Shown piece by piece: positions 9,290-17,422 of a stretch of DNA of 64,000 bases (its first letter is position 1; each line of letters begins with the position of its first letter). The stretch spans positions 8,787,001 to 8,851,000 of the forward strand of contig NZ_CP163443.1 of assembly GCF_041053055.1 (NCBI RefSeq), written 5' to 3'. This DNA comes from Streptomyces sp. R41 (GTDB lineage: Bacteria; Actinomycetota; Actinomycetes; Streptomycetales; Streptomycetaceae). Position numbers and translations under genes: made by a program. The notes beneath the pieces are model-generated. The model was not told where the DNA came from. It searched no databases and was given only the letters and a program-made list of their open reading frames with translations.

Positions 9290-9745
9290 ATGCGTCGACG
9301 GGTTGCCCCCCTGCTGGCCGCGGTCGCGATCGCGTCCTGTTTCGGCCTGCCACACCCCGCGGTGGCGGCGCCCGAACCCCCGCCGCTGACCGTCAATGTC
9401 GCCGACACCGACACGATGGGGCGCGTCCTCACCGATCCGGACGGGCGCACGCTCTACCGCTACGACCTGGAGAGCGCCGGGACCGCCGGCTGCGTCGGCC
9501 CCTGCACGAACACCCACAAGCCGCTGCTCAACCCGCCCGGCGCCGAACTCCGGCTGCCGCCCGGCATCGCGGGCACACTCGGCACCGTCGCACGGCCCGA
9601 CGGCGGCGACCAGGTGACGTACGACGGCTCCCCGCTGTACTGGTCCACCGCGGACCTCGAGCCGGCCGACACCAACGGAGCCGATCTGCACTGGCATGTG
9701 ATCAACCCTCGGAACGCGCCGGTACCGGCAGGGACGAGGGGCTGA
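9290..9745 (+). CDS. Small secreted protein with lipoprotein_15-type repeats
   Basis: A 151-residue exported protein with a classical signal peptide ending near PAVAAPEP. The mature part matches the secreted repeat family of unknown function (COG4315, lipoprotein_15): GRVLTDPDGRTLYRYD followed by GCVGPCTNTHKPLL, then a second unit QVTYDGSPLYWSTAD ending LHWHVINP. The paired Cys residues likely form a disulfide. It follows the large mosaic gene by 49 bp with AGGAGAA before the ATG and may be co-transcribed. Its 3' end overlaps the convergent phosphatidyltransferase gene by 44 bp. Function unknown. Confidence 0.82.
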   Translation: MRRRVAPLLAAVAIASCFGLPHPAVAAPEPPPLTVNVADTDTMGRVLTDPDGRTLYRYDLESAGTAGCVGPCTNTHKPLLNPPGAELRLPPGIAGTLGTVARPDGGDQVTYDGSPLYWSTADLEPADTNGADLHWHVINPRNAPVPAGTRG

Positions 9746-10475
9746 CGGATCCCGGTAGCCTCCGGCCGCCCCGGCGCCACAGCCACGTGATGTCGCGGCC
9801 GAACGACCAGACGAGCAGCGCGAGGGCCAGCAACACGGCCCCGACGGTCGCCTCGTGCGGCAGGATCCCGGCGCCCGCGACCAGCAGCACGATGCCCTGC
9901 AGGGCCGCCACCGTCTTGCGCGCCATGCTCGGCGGCAGCGCGGCGTTCAACCACGGCAGCACGCGGGCGGCGGCCACGAAGGCGTACCGCATCGTGCCGA
10001 TCAGCAGCACCCACGGGCCGAGCGACATCGCGACGTACACGCTCAGCACCAGGATCAGGAACGCGTCGACCTCCATGTCGAAGCGGGCACCCAGCGCCGA
10101 GGACGTTCCGGTGCGGCGGGCGACCTTGCCGTCGACGCCGTCGAGGATCAGGGCGACCGCCGTCAGACCGACCAGCAGGGTGACCGGGGGCGAACTCTGG
10201 AAGGAGTCGGCGACCAGGGCGGTGACGCCGCCGACCAGGATCGCCCGGCCCAGCGTCACCCGATTGGCGGGGCCGAACGAGCGGGGCTGCGAGCGGCGCA
10301 GAGCGCGGGTCAGGACCGCCCAGGTGGCGATCGCGAAGGCCAGGCCGGTCAGCCAGCCCGCGGGCCCCATCCCGATCGCCGTGCCCAGCAGAGCCAGCAA
10401 CAGGAGCTGCACACCCGCTCCCACCGTGGTCTCCTGCGCCAGGAGCCTCGCGTCGTACGTGTTGTTCAGGGCCAC
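9702..10475 (-). CDS. CDP-alcohol phosphatidyltransferase family membrane protein
   Basis: A 257-residue integral membrane protein with several hydrophobic helices. It carries the full CDP-alcohol phosphotransferase signature D-x2-D-G-x2-A-R-x(n)-G-x3-D-x3-D: Asp112, Asp115, Asp133 and Asp137 are in place. Such enzymes transfer a phosphatidyl or other phospho-alcohol group from a CDP-activated donor to an alcohol acceptor at the membrane. I chose the GTG at 10475 because GGAGGA lies 6 nt upstream and it leaves a 106-bp divergent promoter region; an ORF extension to 10712 would overrun the divergent dehydrogenase. It faces the cyclohydrolase-type locus and may attach that pathway's product, or its carrier, to a lipid; this is inferred. 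Confidence 0.85.
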   Translation of the reverse strand: MALNNTYDARLLAQETTVGAGVQLLLLALLGTAIGMGPAGWLTGLAFAIATWAVLTRALRRSQPRSFGPANRVTLGRAILVGGVTALVADSFQSSPPVTLLVGLTAVALILDGVDGKVARRTGTSSALGARFDMEVDAFLILVLSVYVAMSLGPWVLLIGTMRYAFVAAARVLPWLNAALPPSMARKTVAALQGIVLLVAGAGILPHEATVGAVLLALALLVWSFGRDITWLWRRGGRRLPGSVSPSSLPVPARSEG

Positions 10476-10558
10476 CGCACATCCTCCGGCCGTATGACAG
10501 AGTCGATCAACGCCGCGTACAGTGCGCGGCTTGTCACCGCTCCGTACGTGAAGATCTG

Positions 10559-10571
10559 CTGAAACGTTCAG
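10559..10571. promoter_or_regulatory. Inverted repeat in the divergent promoter region
   Basis: CTGAA-ACG-TTCAG is a perfect 5+5-bp inverted repeat 10 bp before the dehydrogenase start, inside the 106-bp region between the divergent phosphatidyltransferase and dehydrogenase genes. It is a candidate operator, and could equally be part of the ribosome-binding region. Confidence 0.3.
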
Positions 10572-10581
10572 GGGGACGCTC

Positions 10582-11562
10582 ATGGAACTCACAGCTCGCG
10601 CCTTCTGGCTCCGGTCGCCCGGGCACGGCGAGATACGGGAAGTCGCCCTTGCGGCGCCCGCCGAGGGGGAGGTGCTGGTGCGCACGCTCTGCTCCGGGGT
10701 GAGCCGGGGCACCGAGACGCTCGTCTTCCGCGGGGGCGTTCCGGAAAGTCAGCATGCTTCGATGCGTGCACCGTTCCAGGACGGCGATTTCCCCGCACCG
10801 GTCAAATACGGCTATCTGAGCGTCGGCAGAGTGGAGGAAGGACCCGTGTCGCTGCGCGGGCGGACCGTCTTCTGCCTGTATCCGCACCAGACGCGGTATG
10901 TCGTCCCGGCAAGCGCCGTCACGGTCGTACCGGACTCGGTGCCCGCCTCGCGCGCCGTGCTCGCCGGGACCGTCGAGACCGCGGTGAACGCCCTCTGGGA
11001 CGCCGCGCCGCTGATCGGCGACCGGATCGCCGTGGTGGGCGGCGGCATGGTCGGCTGCTCCGTCGCCGCGCTCCTCGCCCGTTTCCCGGGCGTCCGTGTC
11101 CAGTTGGTCGACGCGGACCCGGCACGCGGCGACATCGCCCGCGCCCTCGGCGTCGACTTCGCGCTTCCCGAGGACGCCGCCGGCGAGTGCGACCTCGTGG
11201 TGCACGCGAGCGCCACCGAGGCGGGGCTCACCCGGGCGTTGGAACTCCTCCGCCCGGAGGGGACCGTGCTCGAACTGAGCTGGTACGGCGACCGGCGCGT
11301 CAGCCTGCCGCTGGGGGAGGCCTTCCACTCCCGGCGCCTTGTCGTGCGCAGCAGCCAGGTGGGTTCCGTTTCCCCGGCACGCCGGGACAGCAGGACGTAC
11401 GCCGACCGGCTCGCCCTCGCCCTCGAACTGCTCGCCGAACCCGCCTTCGACGCCCTGATCACCGGCGAGTGCGGCTTCGAGGAACTGCCGGACGTGATGG
11501 CGAAGCTCGCCTCCGGATCGATACCCGGGTTGTGCCACCGGGTGGTCTACGACGACGTTTGA
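10582..11562 (+). CDS. Zinc-type alcohol dehydrogenase-like oxidoreductase
   Basis: A 326-residue medium-chain dehydrogenase/reductase homologue. The N-terminal GroES-like half includes EVLVRTLCSGVSRGTETLVF, and the Rossmann half starts IAVVGGGMVGCSVAALLA, followed by VQLVDADPAR, whose acidic residue suggests NAD(H) over NADP(H). The usual catalytic zinc set is altered: GVSRGTE takes the place of the Cys-Gly-Ser-D pattern, as in the BchC-like and sugar-dehydrogenase-like branches. ATG 10582 has AGGGGGA upstream. It is the first gene of the rightward run leading to the PTPS-like, glycosyltransferase, methyltransferase and flippase-like genes and probably performs a redox step on their common substrate. 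Confidence 0.82.
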   Translation: MELTARAFWLRSPGHGEIREVALAAPAEGEVLVRTLCSGVSRGTETLVFRGGVPESQHASMRAPFQDGDFPAPVKYGYLSVGRVEEGPVSLRGRTVFCLYPHQTRYVVPASAVTVVPDSVPASRAVLAGTVETAVNALWDAAPLIGDRIAVVGGGMVGCSVAALLARFPGVRVQLVDADPARGDIARALGVDFALPEDAAGECDLVVHASATEAGLTRALELLRPEGTVLELSWYGDRRVSLPLGEAFHSRRLVVRSSQVGSVSPARRDSRTYADRLALALELLAEPAFDALITGECGFEELPDVMAKLASGSIPGLCHRVVYDDV

Positions 11563-11699
11563 GCACACAACAGCCTGCCTGACCTCCAACGACTCCAAAG
11601 AAAGGGGAACAGGCAGCTGAACAAGGAGAACGGGGCAGCCGTACTACACGGCGTGCCCCCGGCAGGGGATCAGACGCACCGCACCTGGAGGGTCGTCCG

Positions 11700-12098
11700 T
11701 TGTTCAGCATCACCGTCCGCGATCACCTGATGATCGCCCACAGCTTCCGTGGCGAGGTCTTCGGCCCCGCGCAGCGCCTGCACGGGGCGACGTTCCTGGT
11801 GGACGCCACCTTTCGGCGCGCCGAGCTGGACGACGACAACATCGTCGTCGACATCGGTCTGGCCACCCAGGAACTCGGCGCCGTCGTGAGCGAGTTGAAC
11901 TACCGCAATCTCGACAGCGAGCCGGCCTTCAAGGGCACCAACACCTCTACGGAGTTCCTGGCCAAGGTCATCGCCGACCGTCTCGCCGACCGTGTGCACG
12001 CCGGGGCGCTGGGCGAGGGCGCCCACGGCCTCGCGGGCATCACGGTGACGCTGCACGAGTCGCACATCGCCTGGGCGAGTTACGAGCGTGCCCTGTGA
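11700..12098 (+). CDS. 6-pyruvoyl-tetrahydropterin synthase homologue with altered active site
   Basis: A 132-residue T-fold protein of the PTPS/QueD family. The TTG start at 11700 is chosen because GGAGGG (11687-11692) lies at ideal spacing; the next in-frame Met would remove the first strand. The family pattern is recognisable (AHSF near residue 14, RLHGATF at 26-32, NTSTEFLA, terminal VTLHESH). However, the canonical C-x3-H-G-H reads A24-x3-H28-G-A30: the catalytic Cys and one of three zinc His ligands are gone, while His14 and His28 remain. A normal PTPS or QueD reaction is therefore doubtful; it may bind a pyrimidine or pterin, or catalyse a different step. It overlaps the next gene by 4 bp (GTGA). 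Confidence 0.82.
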   Translation: MFSITVRDHLMIAHSFRGEVFGPAQRLHGATFLVDATFRRAELDDDNIVVDIGLATQELGAVVSELNYRNLDSEPAFKGTNTSTEFLAKVIADRLADRVHAGALGEGAHGLAGITVTLHESHIAWASYERAL

Positions 12099-13297
12099 CC
12101 GACACGACCCTGGACCAGGCGTCCCTGAACAGGGGCAACGCATCCCTGAATTACGTGCCCGTACAGAACGCGGCTCTCAAGAACGCCGAGATCATCCCCA
12201 TGTCCCTGCGCTCCGTGCACTTCGTCATGCCGGGCGGCGTCGACGACCCGGCCGCGCCCAGCGGCGGCAACGCCTACGACCGGCGGCTCTGCCTGGACCT
12301 GCCCGGCTTCGGCTGGCAGGTCCACCGGCACGCCGTCGCGGGCAGCTGGCCCAGCCCCGGATCCGCCGCCCGTACGGAACTCGCCCGTACGCTCCGTGAC
12401 TTGCCGGACGGCACGGTCGTCCTGCTCGACGGACTCGTCGCCTGCGGCGTCCCCGAGATCATCGTCCCCGAGGCCGAACGGCTGTGCCTCGCCGTTCTGG
12501 TACATCTGCCGCTCGGCGACGAGACGGGACTCGCGCCCGCCGTGGCCGCCGACCTGGACGCCCGGGAACGTACGACACTGCGGGCCGTGTCGGCCGTCGT
12601 CGCCACCAGCGACTGGGCGGTCCGCCGGCTCGTCGCCCACCACGGGCTCGCCCCCGATCGCGTCCATGTCGCCGCGCCCGGCGCCGACATCGCGCCGCTC
12701 GCCTCCGGCACCGACGGCGTCTCGCGGCTGCTGTGCGTCGCCGCGGTGACCCCCCGCAAAGGGCAGCACCGCCTTGTCGAGGCCCTCGCGACCGTCACCG
12801 ACCTCCCCTGGAGCTGCGTCTGCGTCGGTGGACTCGGCCAGGATCCGGCGTACGTCGCCGGGCTGCGCGCCCTGATCGAGAAGTACGGCCTCGGCGACCG
12901 GCTGCACCTCGCCGGACCGCAGGCCGGGGCCGAACTCGACGCGAGCTACGCCGCGGCGGACCTCATGGTCCTCGCCTCGTACGCCGAGACGTACGGCATG
13001 GCCGTCACCGAGGCCCTCGCGCGCGGTATTCCGGTCCTCGCGACGGACGTCGGCGGCCTTCCCGAGGCGGTCGGGCGCGCACCCGACGGCGGGGTGCCCG
13101 GCATCCTCGTACCACCGGAGGATCCGGCGGCCCTCGCCGCGGAGCTGCGCGGCTGGTTCGGCGAGGCCGACGTACGCCGCCGGCTCAAGGCGGCCGCGCG
13201 TGGGCGCCGGGCCGCGCTGGACGGCTGGGCCACGACGGCCCGCAGCCTGGCCGGCGTGCTCGGCCGACTGCCCCGGGAACCTCGGAGGGCGGCGTGA
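12095..13297 (+). CDS. GT4-type (GT-B) glycosyltransferase
   Basis: A 400-residue retaining GT-B glycosyltransferase. The N-terminal domain begins [19 protein letters not shown], a donor-side glycine loop, after a 35-residue poorly conserved lead. The C-terminal domain has [19 protein letters not shown] and the E-x7-E region [20 protein letters not shown] followed by GGLPEAV, typical of GT4 proteins using nucleotide sugars. It starts by GTG inside the stop of the PTPS-like gene and ends in a GTGA overlap with the methyltransferase, so translation of the three is coupled. A later Met at residue 36 is an alternative start. It probably glycosylates the product of the locus. Confidence 0.87.
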   Translation: MTDTTLDQASLNRGNASLNYVPVQNAALKNAEIIPMSLRSVHFVMPGGVDDPAAPSGGNAYDRRLCLDLPGFGWQVHRHAVAGSWPSPGSAARTELARTLRDLPDGTVVLLDGLVACGVPEIIVPEAERLCLAVLVHLPLGDETGLAPAVAADLDARERTTLRAVSAVVATSDWAVRRLVAHHGLAPDRVHVAAPGADIAPLASGTDGVSRLLCVAAVTPRKGQHRLVEALATVTDLPWSCVCVGGLGQDPAYVAGLRALIEKYGLGDRLHLAGPQAGAELDASYAAADLMVLASYAETYGMAVTEALARGIPVLATDVGGLPEAVGRAPDGGVPGILVPPEDPAALAAELRGWFGEADVRRRLKAAARGRRAALDGWATTARSLAGVLGRLPREPRRAA

Positions 13298-14247
13298 GTA
13301 CGGCGACGACTCCCGCGGGGGTGCCGGGGCGGGACGCGGCGGTGCCCGACGGGTCCGGGGAGATTGCGAGGACTGGTGTGCCTGGTCAGCGAGTCGATGC
13401 GACCGAAGCCGACGACGTGCCTCGATACGCCCCCCAGTGGCTCCAGTTGCGCGAGGGCGCCGACGCCGGCGCGCGGGCGCCCGAGCTGCTCGACCCGTTG
13501 CGCATCCGGCTGGCGAACCGGCCGGGGCGCGGCGGCGACCTGGTGATTCACGATCTCGGCTGCGGAACCGGCTCCATGGGCCGCTGGCTCGCCCCCCGTC
13601 TGGACGGCGCCCAGCACTGGATCCTGCACGACCGGGACCCGTATCTGCTGCACTTCGCGACGGTGGGGGCGCCCCGGGCGGCCGCCGACGGCAGCGGCGT
13701 CACGGTCACCACGCAGCGCGGCGATATCGGCCGGCTGACCGTCGACGCCCTGGCCGGGGCCTCACTGGTGACAGCCTCCGCGCTGCTCGACGTGCTCACC
13801 GGCGAGGAGATCGACCGGCTGGCGGCTGCCTGCGTGGGCGCCGGCGTCCCGGCCCTGCTGACACTGTCCGTCGCGGGGCGGATCGAACTCGCGTCGGCCG
13901 ACCCGCTCGACGCCGAGTTCGCCGAGGCGTTCAACGCCCACCAGCGGCGCGGCGAGCTGCTCGGCCCCGACGCCATCACGGCGGCCTGCGAGGCCTTCGG
14001 CCGGCACGGCGCGACCGTACGGGTGCATCCGAGCCCTTGGCGGCTCGGCCCCGACGACGCCGCGCTCATCGAGGAGTGGCTGCGCGGCTGGGTCGGCGCG
14101 GCCTGCGAGCAGCGGCCCGACCTCGCGGCGCACGCGGAGTCGTATCTGCGCTCCCGCCTGGCGGCGTGCGCCGCGGGCGAGTTGCGGGCAGTGGTCCACC
14201 ACAGCGATCTGCTGGCGCTGCCCCGGCCGACGGGTGGTGCGACGTGA
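13294..14247 (+). CDS. SAM-dependent methyltransferase
   Basis: A 317-residue class I methyltransferase. Motif I is IHDLGCGTGSMGRWLA (about residues 85-100), followed by HWILHDRDPYLL carrying the acidic residue that holds the SAM ribose, and a later LVTASALLDVLTGEEI helix. The first about 45 residues are variable and Pro/Gly-rich. The GTG start at 13294 overlaps the glycosyltransferase stop and has GGAGGG at 13284-13289. It ends in a GTGA overlap with the membrane-protein gene. Target of methylation is not evident; co-translation with the glycosyltransferase suggests a sugar- or nucleobase-bearing intermediate. Confidence 0.82.
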   Translation: MSTATTPAGVPGRDAAVPDGSGEIARTGVPGQRVDATEADDVPRYAPQWLQLREGADAGARAPELLDPLRIRLANRPGRGGDLVIHDLGCGTGSMGRWLAPRLDGAQHWILHDRDPYLLHFATVGAPRAAADGSGVTVTTQRGDIGRLTVDALAGASLVTASALLDVLTGEEIDRLAAACVGAGVPALLTLSVAGRIELASADPLDAEFAEAFNAHQRRGELLGPDAITAACEAFGRHGATVRVHPSPWRLGPDDAALIEEWLRGWVGAACEQRPDLAAHAESYLRSRLAACAAGELRAVVHHSDLLALPRPTGGAT

Positions 14248-16043
14248 GCGCGGGGGCGGAAGCAGTGGGGGTGGACGCGGGCGCCATCCGTACACATACG
14301 AAGGACACGAGCACGGGCGTGGCCCGCAGGCGCAGGACTCGTGCCCGGGCGGGCGTGGCCCGCACCCTCGGCAAGGCGGCCGTCCTCCGCATCCGCGGCG
14401 AGGCGGAGCCGATCCCGGCCCCCAGCACGGCGGGCCTGCCTCACGCCCGCGGCGCGGCGGAGCCGGTCGAGGGCGACGGCGGGGCGGGGTCGCCCTCCGC
14501 TCGCAGCGGGGCGGGCTCGACTCCTGCTCGTGGCGCGGCAGATCAGGCTGATGTCCGTAGCCTGGCAGGCCGGGCTGCCGCCCGTGGCGCGGCGGAGCCG
14601 GTCCGGGCCGACGGCGAAGTGGGCTCGACTCCCGCCCGCGGCGCGGCAGATCGGGCTCACGTCCGCAGCACGGCAAGCCAGGCTGCTGTCCGCGGGCCGG
14701 CGGAGCCGGTCCGGGCCGACGGTGGGGCGGGCTCGACTCCCGCCTGCGATGAGGCGGCCCCGACCCGGGCCAAGAGCGCGGCGGATGCGCCGGCCGTCGA
14801 CAGCGAGGCGGCCTCGGCCCGTGTCCAGAGCGCGGCGGCTTCGATGCCCGTCGGCAGCAGCGAGGCAGCACCGCCCCGTACCCGACCCACGGCCGGCCTG
14901 CGTGCCCGGCTCGGCTCTCGCAAGGTTCGTACCCACCTCGGCACCGTCGCCGGTGTCGTCATCCTCGGTGTGCTGCTCTGGCGGCTCGGTACCGGGGTCT
15001 TTCTGGACGGGCTGCGGCGGATCGACGGTGTGACGCTGCTGGCGGCGGTCGGACTCGGGCTGCTCACCACGGTGTTGAGCGCGTGGCGGTGGAGTCTGGT
15101 GGCCCGTGGACTGCGGATCCGGCTGCCGTTGGGGTCGGCGGTGGCGGACTACTACCGGGCGCTGTTCCTGAACGCGGCTCTGCCCGGCGGGGTTCTCGGC
15201 GATGTGCACCGTGCCGTACGGCACGGGCAGAGCGCCGGGGACTTGGGGCGCGGAGTGCGGGCGGTGGTGCTCGAACGGACCGCGGGACAGGCGGTGCTGG
15301 TGGCCGTCGGGGCGGCGGTGCTGCTCACAGAGCCGTCTCCGGTGCTCGCCGACACCCGGCAGTTCGCGGTGATCCTGGCGACCGTTTCGGTGTGCGGAGT
15401 GGTGACCGTGGGCGCCGTGCGCAGGGGCCGGGCACCCGGCCGCTCCCAGCGGTACGGGGCCGTCCGCGCCGCGCTCACCGAGGCGCGGGGCGCTCTGCTC
15501 GCCCGGGGGAGCTGGCCCGGTGTGCTGCTCTCGTCGGTGCTGGTGCTGGCCGGACATCTGGCCATGTTCGTGCTCGCCGCCCGGGTCGCTGGATCCACCG
15601 CGTCCGCCACCCAGTTGATGCCGCTGGCGCTGCTGGCCCTGCTCGCCATGGGGCTGCCGCTGAACGTCGGCGGCTGGGGCCCCAGGGAGGGCGTCACCGC
15701 CTGGGCGTTCGGCGCCGCGGGGCTCGGCGCGAGCATGGGCCTGACCGTCGCCGTGATCTACGGAGTGCTCAGCTTCGCGGCGAGCCTGCCCGGCGCCGTT
15801 GTCCTGGTCGTCCGGTGGTGCGCGGCGCTCCGGCGCCCCCGCGAGGAGAGCGCAGGAGGGCACGATCAATGCCGACGATCAACGACCGCCGAGGTTCCCG
15901 TTTCCGAGGCGTCCGAGGGCAGCGTCTTGGACGTCACCAGGGAGAAATACGCACCGAAGGAATCGGTGAGCGCCGCCAGCAGTTCCTTCCCCTTCTCGGC
16001 GGAGGCCATCGAGGGACGGCCGATGACACCGGACTCGGTATAG
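14244..16043 (+). CDS. Flippase-like integral membrane protein (UPF0104/LPG synthase TM type) with repetitive N-terminal extension
   Basis: A 599-residue protein. Residues 1-230 are low-complexity, rich in Ala, Arg, Gly and Pro, with tandem units beginning GAAEPV at 70 and 115 and GPAEPV at 151. From about 232 it is polytopic and matches the lysylphosphatidylglycerol-synthase transmembrane/UPF0104 family: VVILGVLLWRLGTGVFLDGL, then FLNAALPGGVLGDVHRAVRHG, and MGLPLNVGGWGPREGVTAWAFG, the conserved P-G-G-x-G-x-D and G-G-x-G-x-R-E motifs. Relatives move lipid-linked molecules across membranes. GTG 14244 overlaps the methyltransferase stop. Its last 178 bp (about 59 codons) run antisense through the convergent creatininase-family gene, so the tail after VVRWCAALRRP may be non-essential or a stop-loss extension. 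Confidence 0.8.
   Translation: MSAGAEAVGVDAGAIRTHTKDTSTGVARRRRTRARAGVARTLGKAAVLRIRGEAEPIPAPSTAGLPHARGAAEPVEGDGGAGSPSARSGAGSTPARGAADQADVRSLAGRAAARGAAEPVRADGEVGSTPARGAADRAHVRSTASQAAVRGPAEPVRADGGAGSTPACDEAAPTRAKSAADAPAVDSEAASARVQSAAASMPVGSSEAAPPRTRPTAGLRARLGSRKVRTHLGTVAGVVILGVLLWRLGTGVFLDGLRRIDGVTLLAAVGLGLLTTVLSAWRWSLVARGLRIRLPLGSAVADYYRALFLNAALPGGVLGDVHRAVRHGQSAGDLGRGVRAVVLERTAGQAVLVAVGAAVLLTEPSPVLADTRQFAVILATVSVCGVVTVGAVRRGRAPGRSQRYGAVRAALTEARGALLARGSWPGVLLSSVLVLAGHLAMFVLAARVAGSTASATQLMPLALLALLAMGLPLNVGGWGPREGVTAWAFGAAGLGASMGLTVAVIYGVLSFAASLPGAVVLVVRWCAALRRPREESAGGHDQCRRSTTAEVPVSEASEGSVLDVTREKYAPKESVSAASSSFPFSAEAIEGRPMTPDSV
14451..14751 (+). repeat. Degenerate in-frame tandem repeat in the flippase-like gene
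   Basis: Successive units of 45 and 36 codons, plus a partial third, encode the pattern G-A-A-E-P-V-R-A-D-G-x-x-G-S-T-P-A-R-G-A. They lie in the predicted disordered cytoplasmic or external lead of the protein. Confidence 0.6.
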
Positions 16044-16675
16044 CCGGACATGCCGAGGGTGAGCAGATGCCGCCGGTCGTCGGCGAGGAAATCGGAGGTC
16101 TCGTAACCGGCTTTGACGAATTCCGGATGGGCGTGCAGAAGAATGGAGGTCTCGATTTCTCCCGCATGCATATCGCTGAGCAACGAGGTCTGCACACCGG
16201 CCCGTTCGCGCGCCGCTTCCCAGTCCTCCATGGCCGGGAAAAGCGCCATGCGGGTACCGCTGCCGGTGGATTCCTGAACCACATTGCCCAGGACGTAATT
16301 TCCGCCGTGCCCGTTGACCAGCACCAGGGTGTCGACGCCCGAGCCGCGCAACGAGTCGGCGATGTCCCGTACCACCGCGTGCAGCGTGACGGAGGAGATG
16401 CTGACGGTCCCCGGCCAGGCCGCGTGCTCGTGCGAGCAGGAGATCGTCACCGGAGGAAGGAGATGGACCGGATACGCGGCGGCAACCTCCCGCGCGATGG
16501 CGCACGCGACCAGTGTGTCGGTCGCCAAGGGCAGGAACGGACCGTGCTGTTCGAAGCTGCCGACGGGAAGGACGGCGACCTGACGGGCGACACCGGCCCC
16601 CCGCTCCCGCACATCCTCCGTGGTGTCCAGCGGCAACAGACCGGATACCGTCGAGCGCGTTCCCGAACTACTCAT
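15866..16675 (-). CDS. Creatininase-family amidohydrolase, candidate formylamino-pyrimidine deformylase
   Basis: A 269-residue member of the creatininase superfamily. All metal-binding signatures are intact: SFEQHGPFLPLATDT (Glu42, His44, Asp53), VNGHGGN (His123) and DMHAGEIETS (Glu173). The archaeal family member ArfB (MJ0116) deformylates 2-amino-5-formylamino-6-ribosylamino-pyrimidinone 5'-phosphate (FAPy). Here the gene diverges, with only 39 bp between start codons, from a cyclohydrolase predicted to make exactly FAPy, so the same deformylation is the best hypothesis. ATG 16675 is internal to a longer open frame and matches the family N-terminus. The 3' end overlaps the flippase-like gene tail-to-tail by 178 bp. 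Confidence 0.85.
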   Translation of the reverse strand: MSSSGTRSTVSGLLPLDTTEDVRERGAGVARQVAVLPVGSFEQHGPFLPLATDTLVACAIAREVAAAYPVHLLPPVTISCSHEHAAWPGTVSISSVTLHAVVRDIADSLRGSGVDTLVLVNGHGGNYVLGNVVQESTGSGTRMALFPAMEDWEAARERAGVQTSLLSDMHAGEIETSILLHAHPEFVKAGYETSDFLADDRRHLLTLGMSGYTESGVIGRPSMASAEKGKELLAALTDSFGAYFSLVTSKTLPSDASETGTSAVVDRRH

Positions 16676-16714
16676 GTTTTCACGGCCCTTTCGACTCTGC
16701 TTAGGAACCAGATC

Positions 16715-17422
16715 ATGACAGATAACTTTGGCGTACTCGGCGGGAATGCCCACCTCACAGGTGTCGAACGAGTCGTGATTGCCCCCTTGCCCACCAAGTA
16801 CGGCGATTTCCATGCCGTCGGCTACCTCGACCACGATCGGGGCGAGGAACAAGTGGCCCTGGTGTACGGGGACTTGGACGCCATTGCGGAGGGCGATGTG
16901 CTCACCCGGCTTCATTCGGAATGCCTGACCGGAGACGCCTTCGGATCCACGCACTGCGAGTGCGGCCCCCAGCTCGCCGCCGCACTGCGCGCCATCGTCG
17001 CCGAGGGCCGTGGCATCCTCGTCTACCTCCGGGGCCACGAGGGCCGGGGGATCGGCCTGCTCGCCAAGCTGCGCGCGATGAAGCTCCAGGCGGAGGGACT
17101 GGACACCGTCGAGGCGAACCTCGCCCAGGGCCTCCCGGTGGACGCCCGCGACTACGGGGTGGCGGCGGAGATACTGCACGACCTCGGCGTACGGTCCGTA
17201 CGGCTGCTGTCGAACAACCCGCGCAAGCGGGAGTCGCTGCTGCGCAACGGCATCAAGGTCGCCGAGCAGGTGCCGCTGCTGATCCCGCCGTGCGAGGAGA
17301 ACCTCAGCTATCTGCTGACCAAGCGGGAGCGCCTCGACCACTACCTGCCCCACCTGGACGGCGGCGATTGGGCGCAGGCGATCTTTTGCGGATCGGCGAA
17401 GACGGTTATCACTGAGGAATGA
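16715..17422 (+). CDS. ribA: GTP cyclohydrolase II homologue with Met at the product-switch position (FAPy-forming type)
   Basis: A 235-residue GTP cyclohydrolase II. Zinc ligands Cys70, Cys81 and Cys83 (SECLTGDAFGSTHCECG) and the GTP-binding loop YLRGHEGRGIGLLAKLRAM are present. The residue equal to E. coli RibA Tyr105 is Met122. In Streptomyces coelicolor SCO6655 the corresponding Met120 makes the enzyme stop at 2-amino-5-formylamino-6-ribosylamino-pyrimidinone 5'-phosphate instead of releasing formate, and Met-to-Tyr restores normal activity (published by the Bandarian group). I therefore predict FAPy as product and a role outside riboflavin synthesis. AGGA at 16703-16706 precedes ATG 16715. 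The stop overlaps the next gene's start (ATGA). Confidence 0.9.
   Translation: MTDNFGVLGGNAHLTGVERVVIAPLPTKYGDFHAVGYLDHDRGEEQVALVYGDLDAIAEGDVLTRLHSECLTGDAFGSTHCECGPQLAAALRAIVAEGRGILVYLRGHEGRGIGLLAKLRAMKLQAEGLDTVEANLAQGLPVDARDYGVAAEILHDLGVRSVRLLSNNPRKRESLLRNGIKVAEQVPLLIPPCEENLSYLLTKRERLDHYLPHLDGGDWAQAIFCGSAKTVITEE

Noticed and set aside
5338..9450. Very long open frame (1370 codons) on the minus strand
   Set aside because: It is the antisense shadow of the high-GC secreted mosaic gene: Arg/Gly/Val-rich, no domain, no ribosome site.
16715..17422. Housekeeping riboflavin-pathway assignment for the cyclohydrolase
   Set aside because: No rib genes nearby, and Met122 replaces the Tyr needed for the normal product; the specialised reading is preferred.
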